DNA of 64,000 nt from Streptomyces sp. NBC_01198. GTDB lineage: Bacteria > Actinomycetota > Actinomycetes > Streptomycetales > Streptomycetaceae. The notes under the pieces are model-generated. The model did not search any database and was not told the DNA's origin. It was given only the letters and a program-made list of their open reading frames with translations. The position numbers and the translations under genes were made by a program. Below are positions 35,889 to 45,682 of this stretch, piece after piece. Position 1 is the stretch's first letter. Every line of letters begins with the position of its first letter. The stretch lies in assembly GCF_036010485.1 (NCBI RefSeq), contig NZ_CP108568.1:6804001-6868000 (forward strand), read 5' to 3'.

Positions 35889-36377
35889 TTACGCGGCGAG
35901 CCGCTGCTCGGGCATGTGGATGGGCCGCGACTCGGGCCCGCCGACGTGCGAGAACGGCTGCGTACGCCAGTCGAGGCCGACGGGGAGGGTCAGCAGCGCG
36001 GCCAGGTCCTGCTGCCCGGGCGCGCCTGCGTCGCCGTCGGCCGGGCGGGCCTCGGCCACCGCGCGGCCTGAGCCGCCGCAGACCGTCAGGCCGAACGGGT
36101 TCCAGGGCGTCGGGCACAGGGCGTGCTGGGGCAGCTGCTCCTCGTCGGTGAAGACCGCGATGGGGCGCCCGCAGTCCGGGCAGGACAGCCGGACGACGTC
36201 GCCGAAGTCCTCCTCGAACGCCTCGTCGGCGTCGATGCCGTCCATGAGGTCGTCCGGCGCGTCGGCGTCGGAGTCCGCCGGCTCAGCGGCGGAGAAGGTG
36301 AACGCGTCGCGTTCGTGGCCCTCCTCGAACGCGGGCCTGATCCGCTCGCTGCGGCTGTGGCGCACATGGTTACGCAT
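35889..36377 (-). CDS. Conserved-looking hypothetical protein with a possible zinc site
   Basis: A 162-residue protein that I do not recognise. The first 60 residues are acidic and charged (AEPADSDADAPDDLMDGIDA, then DEAFEEDFGDVV). Cys66 and Cys69 in SCPDCGRPI with Cys88 and Cys100 could form a zinc ribbon. There is no signal peptide or membrane segment. The start MRNHVRHSRSERIRPAF is reasonable, and codon use matches neighbours, so it is likely a real gene. It is convergent with the acyl-CoA dehydrogenase and divergent from aldO. Confidence 0.65.
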   Translation of the reverse strand: MRNHVRHSRSERIRPAFEEGHERDAFTFSAAEPADSDADAPDDLMDGIDADEAFEEDFGDVVRLSCPDCGRPIAVFTDEEQLPQHALCPTPWNPFGLTVCGGSGRAVAEARPADGDAGAPGQQDLAALLTLPVGLDWRTQPFSHVGGPESRPIHMPEQRLAA

Positions 36378-36612
36378 GCTGCGTCTCCCCCTCGGGTGGG
36401 ATGCCCTTCATCGGGTCGGCCCGGCATCACGCCAGCGGCCATAGCGAGCACTTCCCGCCACGCTACGCGGGTAACCACGTCATAGCGGGCAGAGGGGTTC
36501 ACCACGTGTGGCCTTCGTCACACTCGCCGTGATGGCCGGTTCATGCGCCCCTCCCGTGCGCCCGCGCACCCCCCTGCGCCCCCGCGCGGCGCCTTGCCGT
36601 CCGGCCGGATAA

Positions 36613-38384
<1,772 letters not shown>

Positions 38385-38575
38385 CCTCACGGCCGCTCGG
38401 GGTCGCCACTCGCGGTCGCCTGCGCCCAGCCTGAACGGCGGGAAAGTGGCACGGCCACGGCAAGTGGCACCCACCCGGGAGCGCGGGGTGCGCGCGCAGC
38501 CAGCACGGCGGGAAAGGGGCAGGTCGGGGGGACCCCCCGGGCCGCGGCGGGCCAGGGGAGGGGGAGACTGGGGAC

Positions 38576-40234
38576 ATGCGCACCAGTTCCGCGACCACCG
38601 GCACGTCCCACAGCACCCGAAGCGGGAGCGTCCTGCTGCGCGGGGGGTTCGTGTACAGCCCCGCCGACCCGTTCGCGACAGCGATCGTCGTGGACGGCGA
38701 CACCCTCGCCTGGGTCGGCGAGGAGGCCGCCGCCGACTCCTTCGCTGACGGCGTGGACGAGGTGGTCGACCTCGACGGCGCCCTGGTCACCCCGGCGTTC
38801 ACCGACGCCCACGTGCACACCACCGCCACCGGCCTGGCGCTGACCGGCCTGGACCTCACCGGTGTCGCCTCGCTGCCTGAGGCACTGGCCAGGACCGCCG
38901 CGCACGCGGCCGCGCACCCCGCGGACCGCGTCCTGCTCGGGCACGGCTGGGACGAGAGCGGCTGGCCCGAGCAGCGGCCGCCGACGCGGGCCGAGCTGGA
39001 CCGGGCGACCGGCGGCCGCCCGCTGTACCTGTCGCGCACCGACGTGCACTCCGCGGCCGTCAGCAGCGCCCTGGCCGCGCTCGTACCGGACCTCGCGGGG
39101 CTGCCCGGCCACCACCCGCAGGCACCGCTGACCCGCGACGCGCACCACGCCGTACGCCGGGCCGCCTACGCCGCCGTCACACCCGCCCAGCGGGAGGCCG
39201 CCCAGCGGGCCGCGCTGCGGCACGCGGCCGCCCAGGGCATCGGCGCGCTGCACGAGTGCGCGGGCCCCGACATCTCCTCGCAGGACGACCTGAGGGGCCT
39301 GCTGGCGCTCGCCGCGGCCGGCGACGGGCCGCGGGTGCTCGGCTACTGGGCCGAGCCGGTCCGCACACCAGCCGACCTGGACCGTGTCCGCGACCTCGGT
39401 GCGGTCGGCGCCGCCGGCGACCTCTTCGTGGACGGCTCGCTCGGCTCGCACACCGCGTGCCTGCACGCGCCCTACGCCGACGACGCCGCCACCACGGGCG
39501 TGTCGTACCTGGACGGCGAGACCATCGCCCGGCACCTGCTGCTGTGCACGCAGGCAGGCGTCCAGGCCGGTTTCCACGCCATCGGGGACGCGGCCGTCGA
39601 CGCGGTCGTCGCCGGAGTGCGGGCCGCCGCCGAGACGGCCGGCCTGGACCGGGTGCGGGCGCTGCGGCACCGGGTGGAGCACGCCGAGCTGCTGACCGAC
39701 GCGGCCGTCGCGGCCTTCGCCGAATTCGGCCTGGTCGCCTCCGTGCAGCCCGCCTTCGACGCCGCCTGGGGCGGCCCCGACGGGATGTACGCGGCCAGGC
39801 TCGGCACCGAGCGGGCCGCGGCGCTCAACCCCTACGCGGCGCTGACCCGGGCCGGGGTGCCGCTCGCGCTCGGCTCCGACAGCCCGGTCACCCCGCTCGA
39901 CCCGTGGGGCGCGGTCCGGGCCGCGGCCTTCCACCGCACGCCCGCGCACCGGATCTCCGCCCGCGCCGCCTTCACCGGGCACACCCGCGGCGGCTGGCGG
40001 GCCGTCGGCCGGGACGACGCCGGCGTCCTGGTGCCCGGCGCGCCGGCCGACTACGCGGTGTGGAGCGTCGGCGACCTGGTCGTCCAGGCCCCCGACGAGC
40101 GGGTCGCCAACTGGTCCACCGACCCCCGCTCCGGCACCCCCGGCCTGCCCGACCTGACCCCGGGCAACGAGCTGCCCACCGCGCTGCGCACGGTCGTCGG
40201 CGGCCGCACGGTCCACGCGCGCCCGAACGGGTGA
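38576..40234 (+). CDS. Amidohydrolase family protein (YtcJ-like)
   Basis: A 552-residue metal-dependent hydrolase of the amidohydrolase-3 type. The metal site HxH is in TPAFTDAHVHTTATG. FVDGSLGSHTACLHAPY, GFHAIGDAAVDAVVAGV, RHRVEHAELL and LALGSDSPVTPLDPW are the conserved later motifs. Members of this group act on N-substituted amides or are annotated as deacylases or imidazolone-type enzymes, so the reaction is open. There are no export signals. The ATG follows GGGAGGGGGAGA. The 190 bp before it contain two near copies of ACGGCGGGAAAGNGGCA. A 590-bp gap follows. Confidence 0.88.
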   Translation: MRTSSATTGTSHSTRSGSVLLRGGFVYSPADPFATAIVVDGDTLAWVGEEAAADSFADGVDEVVDLDGALVTPAFTDAHVHTTATGLALTGLDLTGVASLPEALARTAAHAAAHPADRVLLGHGWDESGWPEQRPPTRAELDRATGGRPLYLSRTDVHSAAVSSALAALVPDLAGLPGHHPQAPLTRDAHHAVRRAAYAAVTPAQREAAQRAALRHAAAQGIGALHECAGPDISSQDDLRGLLALAAAGDGPRVLGYWAEPVRTPADLDRVRDLGAVGAAGDLFVDGSLGSHTACLHAPYADDAATTGVSYLDGETIARHLLLCTQAGVQAGFHAIGDAAVDAVVAGVRAAAETAGLDRVRALRHRVEHAELLTDAAVAAFAEFGLVASVQPAFDAAWGGPDGMYAARLGTERAAALNPYAALTRAGVPLALGSDSPVTPLDPWGAVRAAAFHRTPAHRISARAAFTGHTRGGWRAVGRDDAGVLVPGAPADYAVWSVGDLVVQAPDERVANWSTDPRSGTPGLPDLTPGNELPTALRTVVGGRTVHARPNG

Positions 40235-40822
40235 CCGGTGGCGTTGCCCGATGGGGCCGAACGGTGCGCCCTCGGCCCGCAGCGGCGTGTCGCATGGCGG
40301 CCGACCGGTCCGCACTGACCTGCTGATTTGACGAAAGCCCGCAGGTCACAGGGCTGTTGACAGTTGCCGGTCGGAGGCGAGTAGGTTCGGCGAAGTCCAC
40401 CACAGGATGTCGAACCGGGGGTCCTCCGCGGTTGCGTCGACCGCCGCTGGGCCATGGGGTGTCGCGCCGCACGTGCACGCCGCCACTGGCAGCCAGGTCC
40501 AGCGCGCACGACGCAGAACGCGGCTCGCCAGTGGGCCTCTCCGCCCGTGAGGGTACGGAGGGTGAGCGCCGCCCGATCGGCAGGTGTGACCCGGGAGGGG
40601 CCCGGACGCCCAGTAGACAACGGCCTTGGTACGACCCGCAGCCAGCAGGTCCCAGGTCGGCCCGAAGGGCGTCCGGGCCCGTTCCGCAGGTCGGGCGGGG
40701 AGCGCCGACTCCGGGCGGGGCGCGGCGGGATGGGAAGCTTTGCCCCACCCGCGGCCCACCCTCGCGTCATCACGAGGTACGGTCGCCTTCACCACCCCTC
40801 CACCTGCAGGAAGGCCGCGACC
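40235..40822. other. Non-coding leader region before lnt
   Basis: No gene is convincing on either strand; the open frames here have random-looking composition. A promoter candidate is at 40357-40387. If it is used, lnt has an untranslated leader of about 430 bases. AGCCC and GGGCT just upstream of the -35 form a short inverted repeat. Confidence 0.55.
40357..40387 (+). promoter_or_regulatory. Candidate housekeeping-type promoter for lnt-ppm1
   Basis: A perfect TTGACA (40357-40362), a 19-bp spacer, then TAGGTT (40382-40387), a common Streptomyces -10. It is the best sigma-70-like promoter match I see in the window. It lies 436 bp before the lnt start. Confidence 0.55.
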
Positions 40823-42535
40823 GTGCGCCTGCGCCCCGAAGCCGCGCCCGCGGCGCCCCCGGCGGATCCCGGCGGCCCGGCGACCGATCCCGGCGCCGCG
40901 CTGGACGAGCCGGCCCGCGGCCCCGGCGCCGGGCCGCCGGCGGCCCCGGCCCGCGCCCCGCGGCGCAAGCGCTTCGCCGCACTGGCCCGCAGGTCCGCGC
41001 CCAGCAGCGCGATCGCCGCGGCGAGCGGCCTGGCGCTGGCGGCGGCCTTCCCGCCGTACGACCTGTGGCCGCTGTCGCTGGTCGCGGTCGCGGCGCTGTC
41101 GCTGCTGCTGCGCGGCCGGACCGTACGGCAGGGCGCCTGGCTCGGATTCGCCTTCGGCTGGCCCTTCTTCATCTGGCTGCTGCAGTGGCTGCACACCGTC
41201 GGCTGGGACGCCGTGGTGGGCCTGGCGGCCATCGAGGCGGCGTTCCTGGCCGCGCTGGGCGCCTGCCTGGTGCTGAGCCGCCGGCTGCCCGGCTGGCCGG
41301 TCTGGGGGGCCTGCCTGTGGGTGACCGAGGAACTGGCCAGGGACCGGCTGCCCTTCGGCGGATTCCCGTGGGGGCGCCTGGCGTTCGCCAACACCGGCTC
41401 GCCCTACACCCCGCTGGCCGCGGTCGGCGGCGCCCCGCTGGCGACCTTCGCGGTGGCGCTCAGCGGCACCCTGCTGGCCGCCGCCGCGGTCGGTGCCGTC
41501 CGCCTGTACCGCGAGCGCGCGTGGAGCCCGCGGGCGGTCCTGCCCGCGGCGGGCGCCCTGGTGCTGTCCGCGGCGGTGCTGCTGGCCGGGCTGCTCGTAC
41601 CGGTCCCGACGAACGCCAGCGACCACGTACGGATCGCGGTCGTGCAGGGCAACGTCCAGCAGCCGGGGCTGCACTTCCTCGGCCGCCCGATGATGATCCT
41701 GGACAACCACGTCAAGGCCACCCTCAAGCTCGCCGCCGACATCAAGGCGGGCCGGGTGCCCAAGCCCGACCTGGTGCTGTGGCCGGAGAACTCCTCCGAC
41801 CTCGACCCGTTCTCGAACCCGGCCGCCTACGACAAGATCACCCAGGCCGTGCAGGCGGTCGGCGTCCCGGTCCTGGTGGGCGTGCTGGTCGACGGGCCGG
41901 ACGCCGACCACGTGCAGAACGAGGGCATCGTGTGGGACCCGGTCAAGGGCCCGGGCGCGCACTACACCAAGCAGCACCCGGTGCCGTTCGGCGAGTACGT
42001 GCCCTTCCGCAAGGAACTGACCAAAGTCATCAGCCGGCTCGACGAGATCCCCCGCGACTTCTACCCGGGCAGGACCACCGGTGTGCTGCAGATCGGCCCG
42101 GCCAGGCTGGGCGACGTGATCTGCTTCGAGGTCGCCTACGACAGCATCGTCCGTGACACCGTGAACGCCGGGGCGCGGGCCATCGTCGTGCAGACCAACA
42201 ACGCCACCTACGGCAGGACCGGGCAGCCCGAGCAGCAACTGGCCATGTCCAGGCTGCGGGCGATCGAGCACGGGCGGGCCGTCGTCACGGCCGCGACCAG
42301 CGGGATCAGTGCGATTGTCGGCCCTGATGGCAAGATCGAACAGCGCAGCAAGGAATTCACCCAGCAGGTGCTGAACGCCGACATCCCGCTGCGCGACGGC
42401 ACAACGCTCGCCGATCGCGTCGGTGCGGCACCCGAGTGGACCCTCGCTATGGTGGGGCTTCTGTCCTGTGCGGCCGCCATCGCACTCGGCAGGCGGGACC
42501 GTACCCGCACCACGAAAGGAACAGAACAGCAGTGA
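40823..42535 (+). CDS. lnt: Apolipoprotein N-acyltransferase
   Basis: A 570-residue membrane enzyme. After a Pro/Ala-rich cytoplasmic tail of about 50 residues come about six membrane helices, then a nitrilase-type domain outside the membrane with the catalytic triad Glu322 (WPENSSD), Lys383 (YTKQHPVPFGEYVPFR) and Cys434 (ICFEVAYD), and a last helix near the C-terminus. It adds the third acyl chain to lipoproteins. The GTG at 40823 has AGGAAGG upstream; the frame continues further upstream without protein character. Its stop overlaps the ppm1 GTG. In mycobacteria the matching two activities are fused in Ppm1; here they are separate, coupled genes. Confidence 0.92.
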   Translation: MRLRPEAAPAAPPADPGGPATDPGAALDEPARGPGAGPPAAPARAPRRKRFAALARRSAPSSAIAAASGLALAAAFPPYDLWPLSLVAVAALSLLLRGRTVRQGAWLGFAFGWPFFIWLLQWLHTVGWDAVVGLAAIEAAFLAALGACLVLSRRLPGWPVWGACLWVTEELARDRLPFGGFPWGRLAFANTGSPYTPLAAVGGAPLATFAVALSGTLLAAAAVGAVRLYRERAWSPRAVLPAAGALVLSAAVLLAGLLVPVPTNASDHVRIAVVQGNVQQPGLHFLGRPMMILDNHVKATLKLAADIKAGRVPKPDLVLWPENSSDLDPFSNPAAYDKITQAVQAVGVPVLVGVLVDGPDADHVQNEGIVWDPVKGPGAHYTKQHPVPFGEYVPFRKELTKVISRLDEIPRDFYPGRTTGVLQIGPARLGDVICFEVAYDSIVRDTVNAGARAIVVQTNNATYGRTGQPEQQLAMSRLRAIEHGRAVVTAATSGISAIVGPDGKIEQRSKEFTQQVLNADIPLRDGTTLADRVGAAPEWTLAMVGLLSCAAAIALGRRDRTRTTKGTEQQ

Positions 42536-43482
42536 GCGACGGCGAGCAGCGGAACTTCGGGCCGCTCGGCAGGGTCCTGGTCATCATCCCGACCTACAAC
42601 GAGGCCGAGAACGTGGTGCCGATCGTCCGGCGGGTACGGGCATCCGTACCGGACGCCGACATCCTGGTCGCCGATGACAACAGCCCCGACGGCACCGGCA
42701 AGCTGGCCGACGACCTGGCCGCCGCCGACCCCTCCGTCCGCGTCCTGCACCGCGAGGGCAAGGAAGGGCTCGGCGCCGCCTATCTGGCCGGCTTCCGCTG
42801 GGGCATCGAGCACGACTACGACGTCCTGGTCGAGATGGACGCCGACGGGTCGCACCAGCCCGAGGAGCTGCCCCGGCTGCTGACCGCGCTCAAGGGCGCC
42901 GACCTGGTGCTCGGCTCGCGCTGGATCCCCGGCGGCCGGGTGGTGAACTGGCCCAAGAGCCGCGAGTTCATCTCCCGCGGCGGCAGCACCTACTCCCGGC
43001 TGATGCTCGGCGTCACCATCCGCGACGTCACCGGCGGCTACCGCGCCTTCCGCAAGGAGACCCTGCTGGGCCTCGGCATGGACGACGTCGCCTCGGCCGG
43101 CTACTGCTTCCAGGTCGACCTGGCGTGGCGGGCGGTCAAGGCCGGCTTCCACGTCGTCGAGGTGCCGATCACCTTCGTGGAACGGGAGCGCGGCGACAGC
43201 AAGATGAGCCGCAACATCGTCGCCGAGGCCTTCCTGCGGGTCACCGCGTGGGGCATCACCTCGCGGGCCGGCCGGATCACCGGCGGCAAGCCCGCCGAGG
43301 GCGAGGCGGACGCCGTGACCGCCGCCGAGGACGGGCGCGAGGCGGAGGCAGCCGGGGGAGCGGACGGAGCCGAGGGGACCGAGGGGGCCGAGCCGCAGGC
43401 GGCGCCGCGGGTCGGCGCCCAGGCGGACGGCGAGGCGGACGCCGCGGTCACCGCCGAGGTCGGCCGCAAGCCCACACCCTGA
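42532..43482 (+). CDS. ppm1: Polyprenol-phosphate mannose synthase
   Basis: A 316-residue GT2 glycosyltransferase. Residues 1-250 are the catalytic domain: IIPTYNEAENVVPIV, VADDNSPDGTGKLAD, the DxD-type VEMDADGSHQPEELP, GSRWIPGGRVVNWP and PITFVERERGDSKMS. It makes polyprenyl-phosphomannose from GDP-mannose, the donor for protein O-mannosylation in Streptomyces and a factor in phage phiC31 reception in S. coelicolor. The last 66 residues are an acidic Glu/Ala/Gly tail outside the family core that contains a duplicated GEADA-V-TAE-GR unit. The GTG start overlaps the lnt stop, and a hairpin covers its stop codon. Confidence 0.93.
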   Translation: MSDGEQRNFGPLGRVLVIIPTYNEAENVVPIVRRVRASVPDADILVADDNSPDGTGKLADDLAAADPSVRVLHREGKEGLGAAYLAGFRWGIEHDYDVLVEMDADGSHQPEELPRLLTALKGADLVLGSRWIPGGRVVNWPKSREFISRGGSTYSRLMLGVTIRDVTGGYRAFRKETLLGLGMDDVASAGYCFQVDLAWRAVKAGFHVVEVPITFVERERGDSKMSRNIVAEAFLRVTAWGITSRAGRITGGKPAEGEADAVTAAEDGREAEAAGGADGAEGTEGAEPQAAPRVGAQADGEADAAVTAEVGRKPTP

Positions 43483-43505
43483 CCCCGGCTCCCGGCCCGG
43501 GTCAG
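43479..43505. terminator. Bidirectional hairpin spanning both stop codons of convergent genes
   Basis: CTGACCCCGG (43479-43488) pairs with CCCGGGTCAG (43496-43505) with one mismatch and a 7-base loop. The TGA of ppm1 lies in one arm and the TGA of the convergent membrane-protein gene in the other. Confidence 0.65.
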
Positions 43506-44206
43506 CCCAGGATGTTCACCGCTCGCGCCACCACCAGCACCACCGTCAGCAGCGACACCGCGGACTGCGCGAGCATCAGCGCCTTCGCCCACCGCGTCAC
43601 CGGCATCACGTCGGTCGGGCTGAACGCGGTGGAGTTGGTGAAGGACAGGTAGAAGTAGTCGAAGAACGCCGGCTCCCAGTGCGGCGGTGCCAGATCGGGC
43701 GACTGCATCTGGACGAAGAGGAAGTCCGGCACGTCCCGCTCGCCCTGGGCGCGGGCGGCCGGACCGCCCCGGTCCAGCTCCCAGTACAGCAGCGCGAAGA
43801 TCACGGCGTTGGTCAGCCAGATCGCACCGCCGGTCAGCAGCAGCGTCCCGGCCGCGGAGGTCTCGGTGCCGCGGATCAGCCCGGCCACCAGGCGTACGGC
43901 CGAATAGGCGTTGGCGCCGCCGATCACCAGGGCCAGCCCCAGGCCGGTGGCGCGGTAGGCGGCGGAGCCGCGCTCGATGCGGTGCGGATTGGCGGCGATC
44001 AGCGCCAGCAGCAGCGCCAGCTCGACAGCCGGCATCAGCCACTGCGGGGGCACGGTCAGCCGGGCCGGCAGCGTCAGCTGGATCACCACCACGGCCACCA
44101 CCGCCGCCGTGGAGGCCCACCGCGGCTCCCCCCGGGTCACCCGGCGCCAGGCCGGTGAGAGCTGCCGCCCGGGTGGTTCCTGCGCATTGTCCGTCACGTG
44201 CCACAT
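43502..44206 (-). CDS. Pore-like membrane protein (DUF1345/ion-channel-like)
   Basis: A 234-residue membrane protein with about six helices. The segment FDYFYLSFTNSTAFSPTD between the last two helices looks like a pore loop: it sits where two-helix potassium channels have their TxxTxGYGD filter, but the filter itself is replaced by TNSTAFSPTD. I recall very similar sequences in many actinobacteria annotated as DUF1345-like or unknown membrane proteins. ATG 44206 is the likely start; a GTG at 44197 is possible. It is divergent from fxsA, 82 bp apart. Transport activity is unproven. Confidence 0.7.
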   Translation of the reverse strand: MWHVTDNAQEPPGRQLSPAWRRVTRGEPRWASTAAVVAVVVIQLTLPARLTVPPQWLMPAVELALLLALIAANPHRIERGSAAYRATGLGLALVIGGANAYSAVRLVAGLIRGTETSAAGTLLLTGGAIWLTNAVIFALLYWELDRGGPAARAQGERDVPDFLFVQMQSPDLAPPHWEPAFFDYFYLSFTNSTAFSPTDVMPVTRWAKALMLAQSAVSLLTVVLVVARAVNILG

Positions 44207-44288
44207 CGTGTCGGTACGCCGCTGCCGCAGTCCACCGGGGGCCACCCCTTCCGACCCGGGCTTTACCGGTCTTTGGCACACTTGGGCT

Positions 44289-44894
44289 ATGACGATCAGC
44301 AGTCCGCCCCCCGGCCGCCCGGGCACCCCCCGGCCGCGGCGGCGCTCCCGCGCCCGCACCCTGGTCCCGCTGGCCGTCGCGGTGTGGGCGGTGCTGGAGA
44401 TCTGGCTGTTCGTGGTCGTCGCCGAGGCCACCAACGGCCTGGTGGTGCTGCTCGCCATCGTCGCCGGCTTCGTGCTGGGCGCGGCCGCGGTGAAGCGGGC
44501 CGGGCGCAGCGCCTGGCGCAATCTGACGGCCGCGGTGCAGCAGCAGCAGAACGCTGAGCCGGGCGCCGAGGCACCTGCCCCGCAGCCCGGCGGCGGGCGC
44601 ACCGGCCTGCACATGCTGGGCGGGGTGCTGCTGATCATCCCCGGCTTCATCTCCGACGCCGTGGGGCTGCTGCTGCTCTTCCCGCCGACCAGGAAACTGG
44701 CCGGCGCGCTGGCCGAGCGGGCCGCTGCCCGCTCGCTGCGCAGGCACCCGGTGTCGGCGGACCCCGGTTCGCTGGGCGACCTGCTCCAGCAGGCGCAGCA
44801 GGCCGGCGAGCAGACCCGGATCCACCGTCCCGACGGCAAGGTCATCCCCGGCGAGGTCGTCGACCGCGACCAGGACCAGCACGACAAGGACTGA
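44289..44894 (+). CDS. fxsA: FxsA family membrane protein
   Basis: A 201-residue protein with the FxsA core: two membrane helices (about 25-72, VPLAVAVWAVLEIWLFVVV and GLVVLLAIVAGFVLGAAAV) and a third (about 107-132, GVLLIIPGFISDAVGLLLLF, the most conserved FxsA segment). Both ends are hydrophilic, with a charged C-terminal tail (HRPDGKVIPGEVVDRDQDQH). FxsA was named for suppressing F-plasmid exclusion of phage T7 in E. coli when overproduced; its normal role is unknown. The ATG at 44289 follows weak ribosome-binding bases. A strong bidirectional terminator separates it from rbpA. Confidence 0.88.
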   Translation: MTISSPPPGRPGTPRPRRRSRARTLVPLAVAVWAVLEIWLFVVVAEATNGLVVLLAIVAGFVLGAAAVKRAGRSAWRNLTAAVQQQQNAEPGAEAPAPQPGGGRTGLHMLGGVLLIIPGFISDAVGLLLLFPPTRKLAGALAERAAARSLRRHPVSADPGSLGDLLQQAQQAGEQTRIHRPDGKVIPGEVVDRDQDQHDKD

Positions 44895-44968
44895 GCGACC
44901 CGGTCGGCGTAAGGCCCGGGCACGAGGCCCGGGCACCCGCCCGGGCGCCGGGCCCGGGCACGACAAAG

Positions 44969-45010
44969 CCGCCCGGCGGAAAACGCAACGCTGCGTTCCG
45001 CGCCGGGCGG
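44969..45010. terminator. Bidirectional hairpin terminator between fxsA and rbpA
   Basis: A stem of about 19 bp: CCGCCCGGCGGAAAACGCA (44969-44987) against TGCGTTCCGCGCCGGGCGG (44992-45010) with two small imperfections and a 4-base loop. It lies midway between the two convergent gene ends. Confidence 0.88.
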
Positions 45011-45051
45011 GATGGTCGGGGCCGACCCCGGATGTCAGCCGGGGTCCGGCG

Positions 45052-45426
45052 TCAAGCGCTCTTGCGGTTGTCCCGCGGATGCACCGCGATGTTCATCGCC
45101 CCGGAGCGCAGGACGGCCAGCCGCTCGGCCAGCACCTCCTCCAGCTCCTCCAGCGTGCGGCGCTCCATGAGCATGTCCCAGTGCGTGCGCGCGGGCTTGG
45201 TGGTCTTTTCCTCCGGGCCCTCTCCGTCCACCAGGAGTGCGGTCTGGCCGCAGGCGCGGCACTCCCACTCCGGCGGAATCTCGGCCTCGACCGAGAACGG
45301 CATCTCAAAACGATGTCCGTTCCGGCATGCGTACTCAACGGTCTGGCGCGGGGCCAGATCGATACCGCGGTCGGTCTCGTAGCTGGTGGCCCCGAGTCGC
45401 GTGCCGCGGAGAGCTCGCTCACTCAT
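45052..45426 (-). CDS. rbpA: RNA polymerase-binding protein RbpA
   Basis: A 124-residue protein matching RbpA in length and sequence: MSERALRGTRLGATSYETDRGI (the N-terminal tail that contacts promoter DNA and polymerase), a zinc core with Cys34, His38, Cys56 and Cys59 (YACRNGHRFEMPF, PEWECRACGQ), and the sigma-binding helix RTHWDMLMERRTLEELEEVL. RbpA stabilises the open complex formed by the principal sigma factor HrdB and affects rifampicin sensitivity. ATG 45426 is the family start. A perfect sigma-R-type promoter lies about 65-90 bp upstream, in agreement with thiol-stress control known for S. coelicolor rbpA. Confidence 0.97.
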   Translation of the reverse strand: MSERALRGTRLGATSYETDRGIDLAPRQTVEYACRNGHRFEMPFSVEAEIPPEWECRACGQTALLVDGEGPEEKTTKPARTHWDMLMERRTLEELEEVLAERLAVLRSGAMNIAVHPRDNRKSA

Positions 45427-45488
45427 GAATCGTGCCTCCCGGGCTTGGTCGCCCACAGGACAGGTGTCGCTGTCGTCGTCATCCGGTC

Positions 45489-45515
45489 AACGTCCGGTCG
45501 GCGGTGAAGATTCCC
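45489..45515 (-). promoter_or_regulatory. Sigma-R-type promoter of rbpA
   Basis: On the minus strand GGGAAT (45515-45510) and GTT (45491-45489) are separated by exactly 18 bp, the full sigma-R consensus GGGAAT-N18-GTT. Transcription would start near 45480, giving a leader of about 55 bases before the rbpA ATG. Confidence 0.85.
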
Positions 45516-45682
45516 GATGAGGGAGATGCGTCGCCCGTCGTGTCGCCCCTGTTTGTACCCACCGGCGCCCGGTTTGTCACATCTGAGGGGAGATGTCACC
45601 CGGTGTTGTCATATCTTTCGTGCGCAGTAACGGTCAAGCTGTAGGGCCAACCGCGTACACTACCGGTCCGCACCGTCCCCGG

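Noticed and set aside
39972-40748. Minus-strand frame overlapping the end of the amidohydrolase gene and the lnt leader
   Set aside because: Composition is Arg/Pro/Gly-rich without domain similarity, and it runs antisense through a well-supported gene.
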